Of a DNA stretch of 64,000 nt, positions 43,279 to 51,585 are shown piece after piece. The number at the start of each line of letters is the position of its first letter. Position 1 is the first letter of the stretch. Position numbers and translations under genes: made by a program. A model generated the notes under the pieces. It was not told where the DNA came from, did not search any database, and saw nothing but the letters and a program-made list of their open reading frames with translations. The stretch spans positions 1-64,000 of the forward strand of contig JADKIZ010000007.1 of assembly GCA_016722445.1 (NCBI GenBank). The letters run 5' to 3'. Origin of the DNA: Flavobacteriales bacterium. Lineage in GTDB: Bacteria; Bacteroidota; Bacteroidia; Flavobacteriales_D; Sanyastnellaceae.

Positions 43279-44473
43279 CATGGCTGTATGCCTCTGCGAA
43301 AGGATAGTGATCTGTAAATGTGTCAAATGTTTCGCTAACTAGCATTATATTGTTTTGTTGTTGAGCGAGACTTTGAAGGTCGGTGAACTCTGCTTTGGAA
43401 GCAAAATTTGGAGCAACGATTATTAAAAACAGTCCTGGATTCGTTTTTATGGCTTCCGTAATAACGCTCCTAAAATGTTTATCTCCAAAACTGAATCCAA
43501 TACATATGAGTAAGGAGTTTCGCTGACGCAATGCCGCCTGGAATCTAGACATCATTTCAAAGAATGGCTGATCATACCCAGACTCATATTTGCTTGAGTT
43601 CGGATATATCATGACCGGATCGGCACTTGCCATTTTTATGTCTTCAGCAAGAATACGGGTACCATCTTTTATCCAGTTAATTGACCCGTGAGGTTTGTAC
43701 AGGTGAAATACTTTTTTGACAAAATTCTCAATAGGATTAACACGCGCATCATCTCGAACGACAATGTCGTAGTCAAAATATACACCGTTAAAATGAGAAG
43801 GTGAGGTAAATGAAAACCCATTAATAACAATGAAATTTCCTTCTGCTGCAGCTTGTTCGAATAGAGTGTCATAATTGAGCGTGAAAACTTTCACTCTAGA
43901 ATGTTTCAATTTTTTTGAGGTGATTTTATTCAGAAATTTTAAATGTGAAGAAGCCCCAGAAAGTGATATGGTGCATGCGGCTACTACAGACTTCTGTATA
44001 TTGTCTACTTTAGCTATTACTTCGTCTGCACGCGCCTTTAATACTCGTGTTGCATTCCTAGCCTGTGAGAGAAGTTCCTCAATGTTTTTATCCTTGTCGT
44101 TCTCTGGAATCGGAAAACTAATCAAGTCAAAAAACGCATCATTTTTTGCCTTTTCTTCCTCAGGAAAGTGTTCTTGCCAAAACTCATTCATCGTTTTTCC
44201 ACCTGAGGGCTTAGAGGTGCCCGCGCCTGTTAGCACCACTACATTTTCATACGGCTTGGATATTACTGAATTATAAAACGCCCTTACCATTTTCCAGCCT
44301 TCGGTCTCCGGATCAAACTTCTTTGGAGCCGTCCCTTCTGCACCTGTTGTTATTGGTGGTTCATATTCTGAGTCGTTTACAAAGAGTTTGCCATCCGTGA
44401 TTCGCACTCTTTTTGGCCCAGAAATGAGTAATACAGATGTAACTGTGGTCTCTGGTTTGGTTTCTGGCTTCAT
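43265..44473 (-). CDS. SIR2-domain NADase of a SIR2-HerA defence system
   Basis: 402 residues. After a short N-terminal extension the SIR2 fold shows VVLTGAGTSKPSGG (79-92, NAD loop), FTLNYDTLFEQ (197-207, with Asn200 and Asp202) and YKPHGSINW (259-267, His262 as catalytic His), then a late LLICIGFSFGDKHFRSVI nucleotide-binding strand. In bacterial defence such domains drain NAD+ when phage is sensed, killing or arresting the cell. The HerA gene follows with overlapping ends. It is the first gene of the minus-strand operon. Confidence 0.9.
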   Translation of the reverse strand: MKPETKPETTVTSVLLISGPKRVRITDGKLFVNDSEYEPPITTGAEGTAPKKFDPETEGWKMVRAFYNSVISKPYENVVVLTGAGTSKPSGGKTMNEFWQEHFPEEEKAKNDAFFDLISFPIPENDKDKNIEELLSQARNATRVLKARADEVIAKVDNIQKSVVAACTISLSGASSHLKFLNKITSKKLKHSRVKVFTLNYDTLFEQAAAEGNFIVINGFSFTSPSHFNGVYFDYDIVVRDDARVNPIENFVKKVFHLYKPHGSINWIKDGTRILAEDIKMASADPVMIYPNSSKYESGYDQPFFEMMSRFQAALRQRNSLLICIGFSFGDKHFRSVITEAIKTNPGLFLIIVAPNFASKAEFTDLQSLAQQQNNIMLVSETFDTFTDHYPFAEAYSHDDNE

Positions 44474-44975
44474 AGTGTCTTAAAGGTTACAAGGTATAAT
44501 TACCGCTGTAAAGCTATAGCTCAGAAAGTATTTCTGAATAGATGAAAGTTTTCTGCAACACCGCTAAGCATTTTTGAGCTCCAGTTGACACCACTATTGC
44601 TACGGTATATCTTATACATAAACATTTGTGAGGTCTTTGAATCTTTCAAGGTAAAAGTCACTGCAGCCTAATGCATTTCAAAGAACCCAACCAATAGGGA
44701 GCATTTTTTGTTGCTATTAATATTGAGGGTTGCCGCACGGGAAAACCTTATGTCAGGGTAGGTAGTGATACTATCACAAAGAACATACTAATTAAGTTCA
44801 GTTATTCGAATAAATAAATAGTAACTGCCAGATTTTAAAACTACAAATAACATTTGTATCACCTATACAGACCTCCCCCCAATCATGGGATTGAAGAATA
44901 ATAATCGCTATTTTGAGGTGCTGGTATAGACCGAGCCGAATTGAAAACAAAAACTTCGCTCAACTGGCGAATTCC
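44474..44975. other. Intergenic region upstream of the defence operon
   Basis: No gene is supported. It should hold the promoter of the minus-strand SIR2 operon; I found no perfect TTG/TAnnTTTG pair. The right boundary of the defence island may lie here. Confidence 0.35.
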
Positions 44976-44978
44976 TTC

Positions 44979-45080
44979 CATCAAAAAGTTCGACTCCAGT
45001 TCTCTTGCCTCTACAAAATAGGGTGAGTGTGAAAGAGTGAGTGTGAAAACACTCGCTCTCACCCTCAAACTCAAACTAAC
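44979..45080. repeat. First copy of a duplicated hairpin-forming leader
   Basis: About 100 bases before the first four-helix-bundle gene, containing GGTGAGTGTGAAAGAGTGAG and, after GTGTGAAAACAC, CTCGCTCTCACCCTCAAACTC, which fold into an imperfect stem. It is repeated with about 85-90 percent identity at 45701-45802 before the second gene. Confidence 0.7.
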
Positions 45081-45247
45081 TCGCGCTCATTGTTTGTCAT
45101 TCGCTCTCAGGAAAAATTCTACAATCGTTCGGTTGCATTGTCTCGCGTTAAAAATTAGTTCTTTATAATATTAATGCACAATAACAAGAATATTTTATGG
45201 CTTGTTAAGCTTCTGACCAACTCATAATCTTGCAGAAAGGTGAGGTT

Positions 45248-45667
45248 ATGTTCGATTTTGAAAAGTTGGAAGTTTATAGAAGGGCAAAAGGTTTTAACGC
45301 GGAGATATCCGTTTTTCGTTCGAGAAACAATATTGATCGCGTTCCGAAAGACCAATTGAAAAGAGCCTCGCTCAGTGTAGCATTGAACATCGCTGAAGGT
45401 TCTAGTCGCTTCACAAAACCAGATCGAAAAAACTTTCTGATCATCGCTCGTGGATCATTGTTTGAATGTGTTGTAATTCTTGAAATTTTGAAGGAGCAAG
45501 AACTCATGACTGCAGAAGATTATAATAAATTCTATAAGGCAGGTGATGAACTGTCGAGGATGATTTTTGCTATGATAAAGAATCTGCAATTGAGTGGTAG
45601 TGAAAGCACTGACCTCCTCCCGATTTCAGGATCGCTCAAAAGTAGAATAATCCGTCTGTTGGACTAA
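45248..45667 (+). CDS. Four-helix-bundle protein (23S rRNA intervening-sequence type), copy 1
   Basis: Start at ATG 45248, the shared MFDFEKLEVY; the frame opens at 45230. 139 residues of alternating amphipathic helices: YRRAKGFNAEISVF, KDQLKRASLSVALNIAEGSS, RNFLIIARGSLFECVVILEIL-like and ELSRMIFAMIKNLQ. These are the S23/bAvd-like four-helix bundle, found in 23S rRNA intervening sequences and as free genes. The ARGSLFEC motif is diagnostic. The C-terminal 22 residues (SGSESTDLLPISGSLKS) extend beyond copy 2. The family is thought to bind nucleic acid as a pentamer; the cellular role is unclear. Confidence 0.85.
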   Translation: MFDFEKLEVYRRAKGFNAEISVFRSRNNIDRVPKDQLKRASLSVALNIAEGSSRFTKPDRKNFLIIARGSLFECVVILEILKEQELMTAEDYNKFYKAGDELSRMIFAMIKNLQLSGSESTDLLPISGSLKSRIIRLLD

Positions 45668-45700
45668 TATTGGAAAGCCGAAAGCAGACTAATTTCAACA

Positions 45701-45802
45701 ATCAAAAAGTTCGACACTAGTCCCCTTGTGTCTACAAAATAGGGTGAGTGTGAAAGAGTGAGTGTGAGAACACTCGCTCTCACTCTCAAACTCAAACTCA
45801 CT
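45701..45802. repeat. Second copy of the duplicated hairpin-forming leader
   Basis: It parallels 44979-45080 base by base (ATCAAAAAGTTCGAC, TCTACAAAATAGGGTGAGTG, AACACTCGCTCTCACTCTCA) and stands at a similar place ahead of the second four-helix-bundle gene. The gene and its leader were therefore duplicated together as a tandem unit of about 700 bases. Confidence 0.7.
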
Positions 45803-45949
45803 CTCGCTGACAATCTCTCCATTTTCTTTTCGGCTAGGCTAGCTCTCTTTTTCATACAAATGCTTGCTCAAGTTTATGGCATAACAAGAATAATTTATAT
45901 CTGGTGTGATTTTGGAACTTAGCATAGTCTTGCAAGAAAACTATGTGCA

Positions 45950-46303
45950 ATGTTCGACTTTGAGAAGTTGGAAGTATATAAGAAGGCGAAAGGGTTTAAT
46001 GCAGAGATATCCGTTTTTCTGTCAAGAAATAATATTGATCGCGTTTCGAAGGATCAATTGAAAAGAGCCGCACTAAGCATACCCTTAAACATCGCCGAAG
46101 GTTCGAGCCGATTCACAAAGCCGGATAGAAGAAATTTTTTAATCATCGCTCGTGGATCACTGTTTGAATGTATCGCCATTCTTGATATTTTAAGGGAACA
46201 AGAAATCGTGATGTCGGATGATTACCTTAAATTCTATCAAGTGGCCGACGAATTATCCAGAATACTCTTTGCTATGATCAGAAACCTCGAGACGAAACAA
46301 TAG
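45950..46303 (+). CDS. Four-helix-bundle protein, copy 2
   Basis: 117 residues, about 80 percent identical to copy 1 over the whole length (MFDFEKLEVYKKAKGFNAEI, AALSIPLNIAEGSSRFTKPD, ARGSLFECIAILDIL, ELSRILFAMIRNLETKQ). It lacks the C-terminal extension of copy 1 and is the usual family length. Its 3' end and 40 bases beyond are nearly identical to the third, decayed copy at 50378-50683, which therefore derives from this one or a common source. Confidence 0.85.
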   Translation: MFDFEKLEVYKKAKGFNAEISVFLSRNNIDRVSKDQLKRAALSIPLNIAEGSSRFTKPDRRNFLIIARGSLFECIAILDILREQEIVMSDDYLKFYQVADELSRILFAMIRNLETKQ

Positions 46304-46343
46304 TCACTCAATATCACGTTGTGAATGCAAACCGAAGAAGGCA
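46243..46343. repeat. Direct repeat shared with 50623-50723
   Basis: About 100 bases covering the last codons of copy 2 and its 3' flank (TAGTCACTCAATATCACGTT, then GTGAATGCAAACCGAAGAAG) recur at 50623-50723 with only a few mismatches. The flank beyond the stop is identical, so the duplication included non-coding DNA. Confidence 0.8.
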
Positions 46344-46595
46344 GTAGTCGCTTCGTAAAACCTGATTGAAAGGTTTTTCAGGGTATTCTGCATGGATCAG
46401 ATCATTGTGTATCCACCCACACCGCCGTCGCCGAGAGGCAACACATATCGTCACCACGACGGACATTGCATAGCACAATCAACGGTTTTTTTCTATTTCC
46501 AAATTCAAATTTTCAATGTAAGCCTTCATCACTTTTCCGAAATAACTGGATGTCATTGGAGATTGGTAGAGTAAACCATCGAAACGATCTTCAAT

Positions 46596-46985
46596 TTAAA
46601 ATCGTCTTACGTCTATTGTTGTGGTAAAGCCGTCATGACCCATTATTGAGTGCGCTTCAAATTTAAAATTAAAGACATACCTGAATTGTTTTTTGTCAGA
46701 GTATTTAGCACTATCTAACGCTTCCGAAGTTACAATGCGGTAGTCTCCAACATATTCTTTAAAGTTTTTTATTAAGTACTTGTCGTAGGATTTTTTTCCG
46801 GTTTTGACAACTAGCATTGTTGATTTGTTCTTGCCAAAATCGGCTGGAATAGCGCGTTTATCCACGGTCAATTCCTTTTTGGCCTTCCTTTTTGCAACGG
46901 CTGCAGATGCCCAAAAGAAACATGAGTTTAAACTTATGGATAGCAGTATCGCTAAGCCCAGTAATTGAAATTTCTGAGGGTTCAC
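46596..46985 (-). CDS. Small putative lipoprotein of unknown function
   Basis: 129 residues. The N terminus (MNPQKFQLLGLAILLSISLNSCFF) is a lipoprotein signal with lipobox Cys at about residue 22. The rest is basic and mixed alpha/beta: KRKAKKELTVDKRAIPADF, TMLVVKTGKKSYDKYLIKNF, ending in beta-rich FRYVFNFKFEAHSI and TTTIDVRRF. I recognise no family. It stands alone between the duplicated four-helix-bundle genes and the large secreted proteins. Confidence 0.6.
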   Translation of the reverse strand: MNPQKFQLLGLAILLSISLNSCFFWASAAVAKRKAKKELTVDKRAIPADFGKNKSTMLVVKTGKKSYDKYLIKNFKEYVGDYRIVTSEALDSAKYSDKKQFRYVFNFKFEAHSIMGHDGFTTTIDVRRF

Positions 46986-47102
46986 TTATTCTTTTCTTAT
47001 TTCTTAGGTCACAAACCTAACGCCATCGAATGCTCAAGAATTGAAAATGACGATTGAATTGTCTCATCCTTGCAAAATCACCATTCGGATAACCATGGGG
47101 AT

Positions 47103-47124
47103 GTCTTGTCTTGTCTTGTCTTGT
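47103..47124. repeat. Pentanucleotide tandem repeat
   Basis: Four copies of GTCTT (with a partial fifth) in tandem, in the 236-base gap upstream of the minus-strand lipoprotein gene. Perfect short repeats of this kind can change length by slippage. Confidence 0.7.
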
Positions 47125-47221
47125 GTTAAGGTGACGCAATAAATGGTTTTTTTGAGACGCAAATTATTGGGTCTGTACAGGGCAACTTAAAAACCTTCAG
47201 CGCATATTTTTGAAATTGGTT

Positions 47222-48358
47222 CTAGTATATAGTGCCAAATAGGCCAAAGAAACTGATCAAATCAGGAATCGACACAACCCCGTCACCGTTGAGATCGGCG
47301 AAGCAATTGCTTGTACAAAACATCTGTCCGTTGAAAATGACCAAATCGGTTACTCCGACAATCCCATCACAATCAAAGTCGCCAGGGTAACATATTTGTG
47401 TTATCTGCACGCAATCCGAAATATCCGTGCACGTTCCAGATATTGCCTGCAATGCATATTGCTCGAAATCTCCAGGATAATATACGCTGTTTGTAGCTCC
47501 AGTCACGGGCGTCATATCACTACATGATAACCATTGATATGAAGTTGCTATACCTATTGAAATGAAATGATCATTTTCAATGATCACATTTGCAACTGGT
47601 GCATGAAGCACAACTTCCACCGATGCGCATTGTGAATCATCAACGCAGCCACCTAGGCCTTTTACAAAATAATTTGTGCTTTCGGAAGGTGATACAGTTA
47701 TAGAATTACCGGTACCAATCTCTACACCTTCGCACGAACCGGCAAACCATTTCCACATTGTACCGTCATTGAGTTGGCCACCTACTTGAGTGAGCACAAT
47801 GTCTTGTTCTTCGCATATCTCCGTTGCTGAAGTTTCTACAATGCCGGGAACAGGCGCTTCACATCCGAAGGTTGTATAAAAGGACAACTCTCCGTCAACG
47901 AGCAGTTTTCCGTTCGGCATGATTGCCAAATCCATTATCTCGTAGCAATAATTGGGATTGTTATAAAGCCGGATACCACTGCCAAGTGCATCGGATAGAA
48001 CAATGTCAAGGTCGTAAGAGTCTATATGAACAGCGTAACCGTTTGCATCAGAATCTCCATCGCAGGCTATTGCAACAATGAATAGGTTGTCATGGAGAAG
48101 TAGTTTGCTGATTTTACCGACTTCTCCTGTACCTAGTATTCCGTTTGTTCCAAACCCTGTATCGATCGATCCATCTGAATTCATGCGCATAAAGGAGAAC
48201 ATGAAATTAGCGTCGAATCCTCCGAGTAGATATTTATCTTCCGGCAGTAAAACAAAATCTGTGTAATGGCCTGGAGTATTCATATATATGCCCGAACTGA
48301 CCGAAAGAAAAATCCGCTTCTCCATTGGGTAGGTAGCGTTGAATGATATATGCCGCAT
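47222..48358 (-). CDS. C-terminal segment of a delta-60-repeat secreted protein with dockerin-like end
   Basis: It continues the protein of 48234-50249 after a frameshift near 48270: a last delta-60 unit (FMRMNSDGSIDTGFGTNGIL), an Ig-like/PKD-like domain with YFVKGLGGC, and a C terminus of two calcium-loop motifs, DFDCDGIVGVTDLVIFNGQMF and DLNGDGVVSIPDLISFFGLFG, the arrangement of dockerin type I or related modules. The T9SS sorting domain normal for such proteins is absent, so its export route is uncertain. The first 35 codons of this frame overlap the other frame and are probably not used. Confidence 0.75.
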   Translation of the reverse strand: MRHISFNATYPMEKRIFLSVSSGIYMNTPGHYTDFVLLPEDKYLLGGFDANFMFSFMRMNSDGSIDTGFGTNGILGTGEVGKISKLLLHDNLFIVAIACDGDSDANGYAVHIDSYDLDIVLSDALGSGIRLYNNPNYCYEIMDLAIMPNGKLLVDGELSFYTTFGCEAPVPGIVETSATEICEEQDIVLTQVGGQLNDGTMWKWFAGSCEGVEIGTGNSITVSPSESTNYFVKGLGGCVDDSQCASVEVVLHAPVANVIIENDHFISIGIATSYQWLSCSDMTPVTGATNSVYYPGDFEQYALQAISGTCTDISDCVQITQICYPGDFDCDGIVGVTDLVIFNGQMFCTSNCFADLNGDGVVSIPDLISFFGLFGTIY

Positions 48359-50249
48359 TTTGACCAGAGCTCAGGGGCAGGTCACCTCCTAAAATGATCC
48401 TATCGTATTCATCTGTTTTTAGGTACATAGGCACATTGCTGTTTTCCTGGTACCACATATTCAGATAAATCTCTACCCAACCGTTATCACCAAAACTCAA
48501 ATCAGGAGTGCCATCTGATAGGAATTTTAAAATGGAGATATTGTCGTCATTCCAGAACAGCAAAACAAGGAAATCATCATTTTCAAGCATATGAATATCC
48601 TTGATTATATAATTTGCATCATCATCAATCCACAAAGCAGCATTTCCTGTTCCATCTCCAAACGATGTGTCGATGCTCCCATCAGCATTCAGCCGACGAA
48701 ACAGATAACTTCCATCAAATCCGAAGAATTCACCTCCGAGAATGAGCCGCCCATCGGATTGTTCCGCAACAATGTCGACTATTTCATTGACATCCATGAA
48801 GTAATAACCATGAGTGCCGAACATGGTGTCCTGCACTCCGGCTGAGTTCGATGCGGCCACAACGCGATAGAAGTTATCTGGGGTGTGAATGTCTGAATCA
48901 TAAGCGCCACCAATACCGATAACACCGCCATCAGATTTCATGTATTTGTAAGGAAGATCCAAAGTCATGTTTCGAAATGAATTGAACGTGCACATCCCAT
49001 CAGAACCAAAACCAAGGTCATAATAGAATTCATTATTCATGTCGATCTCCGCATAAACCCCGGGCCTGTTGTCATATTGGGAACAAATCAGAGTTCTGCT
49101 GTCATCCATTGGTACTATACTTCCGTAAGTATAATTATGAATGCCATTAATTCCCCAAGACTCTATCCATTCGCCATCGGCAGTAATTTTAAATGCTCCG
49201 TTGTCGGTTGTCACGAGTATATTTCCATTCGGAAGCCATTGCATGTCATCAATTGTTGCATAGGGACCAACAACTGCATTAGGGAAAGTAAAAATCAGAT
49301 CTCCGTTTACCCCGAAAGTCATGTCCAATGTGCCATCTGAAAGATACCTGCTGAACCAGACCTTAGGGTTTGTTTGTGCATTTGCCGAAAATACTCCACC
49401 AACAATAAGCCTGTTTTGATCGTCTAGGATAGAAGATTGTAACTGATAGTGGTGACTTGCATCTCCCCGTGTTACTACACCAAGACTACCAAAACCTGGA
49501 AAAGGACTGCCAATCAATGTTACCTTCCTTATTTGCATCGAATAATTATTGATGCAGCATCCTTCACTGGTAGTTGAAGTAAAAATGATTCCCTGGTCAT
49601 TGGTGAAATGCACTGAAGCAATACTGGTTTGTATACCTACAGGGATGGTTTGCCTGCCATCCAGTGAAAATGTACTGTCGGGTTCTCCATCAGCTCTGAC
49701 TAAAATTAAGTTGATCTGGTTTTGATACATGTAACTAAACACAATCCGGTTATCGTCAAGGATATCATAGCATTCTGGATATCCTATTCCGGGTGGATCA
49801 AAAATGCCATCCTCGTGATAGGTTGAGTCAAGCACTCCTTCCGAAGTGATCATCACAATTCGTGGCGTAGAGCCTGTGAAACGGCCATCTGGTAATTGAC
49901 GGATTTTTTTGAAACCGTCAGATGTGAGTTGACCTAGGTATGGAACTGCTGATAGATCAGCGACCCCATTTTCTCCAAAGCCGTAAATCATTCTACCCTG
50001 TGGGGTGATCTTCATAGCCATAAAGTTTCCACCCTGCATTCCACCCAATATAATATTTCCATCATCCATTTCATAGGCAGATTGGAAGCTACCTTCATCG
50101 TCGGGGTTCTGAGGCATAAATTCCGAGGCTGGATCAAGCGGAAAACAGAAATTTCCATCGGCGCCGTATAAAGTATCCAGATCACCCGGAACCTGAGCAG
50201 CGATCTTGTAAAGACACATCAAGAAAAATATTCCGACGGTTAATCTCAT
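48234..50249 (-). CDS. Delta-60-repeat secreted protein, N-terminal segment
   Basis: A signal peptide (MRLTVGIFFLMCLYKIAAQ) precedes some ten copies of a unit of about 55 residues: a strand pair with DGRxxxGG then RxLSDGTLDMTFGVNGD, for example RYLSDGTLDMTFGVNGDL and RLNADGSIDTSFGDGTGN. This is the delta-60 repeat, which folds as beta-propeller blades and is common in cell-surface proteins. The reading frame loses register near 48270 (YEYSRPLHRFCFTAGR is not family-like) and continues in 47222-48358. The full protein has about 1000 residues. Confidence 0.8.
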   Translation of the reverse strand: MRLTVGIFFLMCLYKIAAQVPGDLDTLYGADGNFCFPLDPASEFMPQNPDDEGSFQSAYEMDDGNIILGGMQGGNFMAMKITPQGRMIYGFGENGVADLSAVPYLGQLTSDGFKKIRQLPDGRFTGSTPRIVMITSEGVLDSTYHEDGIFDPPGIGYPECYDILDDNRIVFSYMYQNQINLILVRADGEPDSTFSLDGRQTIPVGIQTSIASVHFTNDQGIIFTSTTSEGCCINNYSMQIRKVTLIGSPFPGFGSLGVVTRGDASHHYQLQSSILDDQNRLIVGGVFSANAQTNPKVWFSRYLSDGTLDMTFGVNGDLIFTFPNAVVGPYATIDDMQWLPNGNILVTTDNGAFKITADGEWIESWGINGIHNYTYGSIVPMDDSRTLICSQYDNRPGVYAEIDMNNEFYYDLGFGSDGMCTFNSFRNMTLDLPYKYMKSDGGVIGIGGAYDSDIHTPDNFYRVVAASNSAGVQDTMFGTHGYYFMDVNEIVDIVAEQSDGRLILGGEFFGFDGSYLFRRLNADGSIDTSFGDGTGNAALWIDDDANYIIKDIHMLENDDFLVLLFWNDDNISILKFLSDGTPDLSFGDNGWVEIYLNMWYQENSNVPMYLKTDEYDRIILGGDLPLSSGQNAAYIIQRYLPNGEADFSFGQFGHIYEYSRPLHRFCFTAGR

Positions 50250-50377
50250 TGATCAAAGGTAATCATTTAGATTCTTTGTATAGCACACTACCATTGCGAG
50301 CACGGCTGAGATGTGATATTTTGGCGGGCAAGATTCCTATGAAAAGTTGATCAGGTTGGCGGGGCCTCATATACCCA

Positions 50378-50683
50378 ATGCAACTTTTGATGTTGTTCAT
50401 CCGGGAAATTATTTGGACTATACAAGGCGTAGGGATGAATGATCGACAATTTGGAGATGCAGCAAACGGTTGTGCAATATTCTTCGCCAAATTCTCAAAA
50501 GCAGATCGCAAAAATTATTTCATCACTACTCATGGTTCTATCTTCGAATGTGTGGCGATACTCGACATACTGATGGATGAGAATCTAATCGCAAAGGAGG
50601 ATTTCGTAAGCAGAGCTCAGAAGGCCGACGAATTATCTAGAATATTCTTTGCGATGATCAGAAACCTCGAGACCAAACAATAG
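50378..50683 (+). pseudogene. Four-helix-bundle protein, decayed third copy
   Basis: Only the C-terminal two thirds remain: FAKFSKADRKNYFITTHGSIFECVAILDILM and KADELSRIFFAMIRNLETKQ, given in outline. The first helix (MFDFEKLEVYKKAKG) is missing, and the residues before FAKF do not fit the family. HGSIFEC keeps the motif. The end and 3' flank copy 46243-46343. Confidence 0.75.
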
Positions 50684-50934
50684 TCACTCAATATCACGTT
50701 GTGAATGCAAACCGAAGAAGGCAACAATTGCTTTCGCCATGAGGATTTACGTAGTTGCATGATGAGTGCACTTTCACCGTGATGGATTGTGTGGAAAATC
50801 TTGTAATGCTCAATGCTCATGTACTTGAGCAGGTGTTCTCATCACAAAACTTAAGGCGCCTTCTACAAGCTTAGTTTATGGCTCGTCAAGTAATATGCAT
50901 GGTTTCAGGTCCAAGCATCGGATGATAATGCCTA

Positions 50935-51585
50935 CTAATGAACATCAGATTCCAGAATCAATTTCATGTGTACTTGCTCGTTTTGTCTCAAAAGTACCAA
51001 GCTATAGAGTCCTGTGCTGTAACCTGAGAGGTCTATTGTGGTATTGGAATTTGTCAAGATGAATTCTTCAAGCAATTTTCCTTCTGCTGCATAAATGCGC
51101 AAAATGCTGCCGATATCAGAAATACCTGTAGTGATGGTGATTTGCTCTGATGCAGGGTTGGGGAAAACACTGATTGGTCTATTATTCATTGTTTCAATAC
51201 CAGTGAAGGTTGCATGCGTCAAAACAGTGCCGGTACAACCTGATTGTGAAATCATCTCAACAGCGTAGTCACCTGTTTGTGTAATCATTATTGATGATCC
51301 GATGGCTCCTTCGATGGCAATGCCATCAAGATACCATTGGTAGGAGTAGGCTGCATTATTAGGAACAGATAGACTATTGCCATCTTGTTGGATAATTATT
51401 GTATTAGGAGAATCTTCCACGATTTGTATCGATGTTTCATTGAATGTGCAAACTCCGTTATTCACTTCGAGAATATAGTCGCCGGCGTTTTCAACTTCAA
51501 GGGTTTGTGACAACCCGATAACATTGCTCTCAAAAGTCCATTGATTTCCATTTTCGTAATTGGATGAGTATAACAGATTCCCCAT
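50935..51585 (-). CDS. C-terminal segment of the FG-GAP surface protein with T9SS domain
   Basis: This is the end of the gene that begins at 55275. It covers an Ig-like/PKD domain (NQWTFESNVIGLSQTLEVENAG), a second one (SYQWYLDGIAIEGAIGSSIMITQTGDY), then a T9SS type A domain (SVFPNPASEQITITT to MKLILESDVH). It joins the upstream frame near 51555, where SVILIQLRKWK should read LYSSNYENGNQW. Confidence 0.78.
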   Translation of the reverse strand: MGNLLYSSNYENGNQWTFESNVIGLSQTLEVENAGDYILEVNNGVCTFNETSIQIVEDSPNTIIIQQDGNSLSVPNNAAYSYQWYLDGIAIEGAIGSSIMITQTGDYAVEMISQSGCTGTVLTHATFTGIETMNNRPISVFPNPASEQITITTGISDIGSILRIYAAEGKLLEEFILTNSNTTIDLSGYSTGLYSLVLLRQNEQVHMKLILESDVH

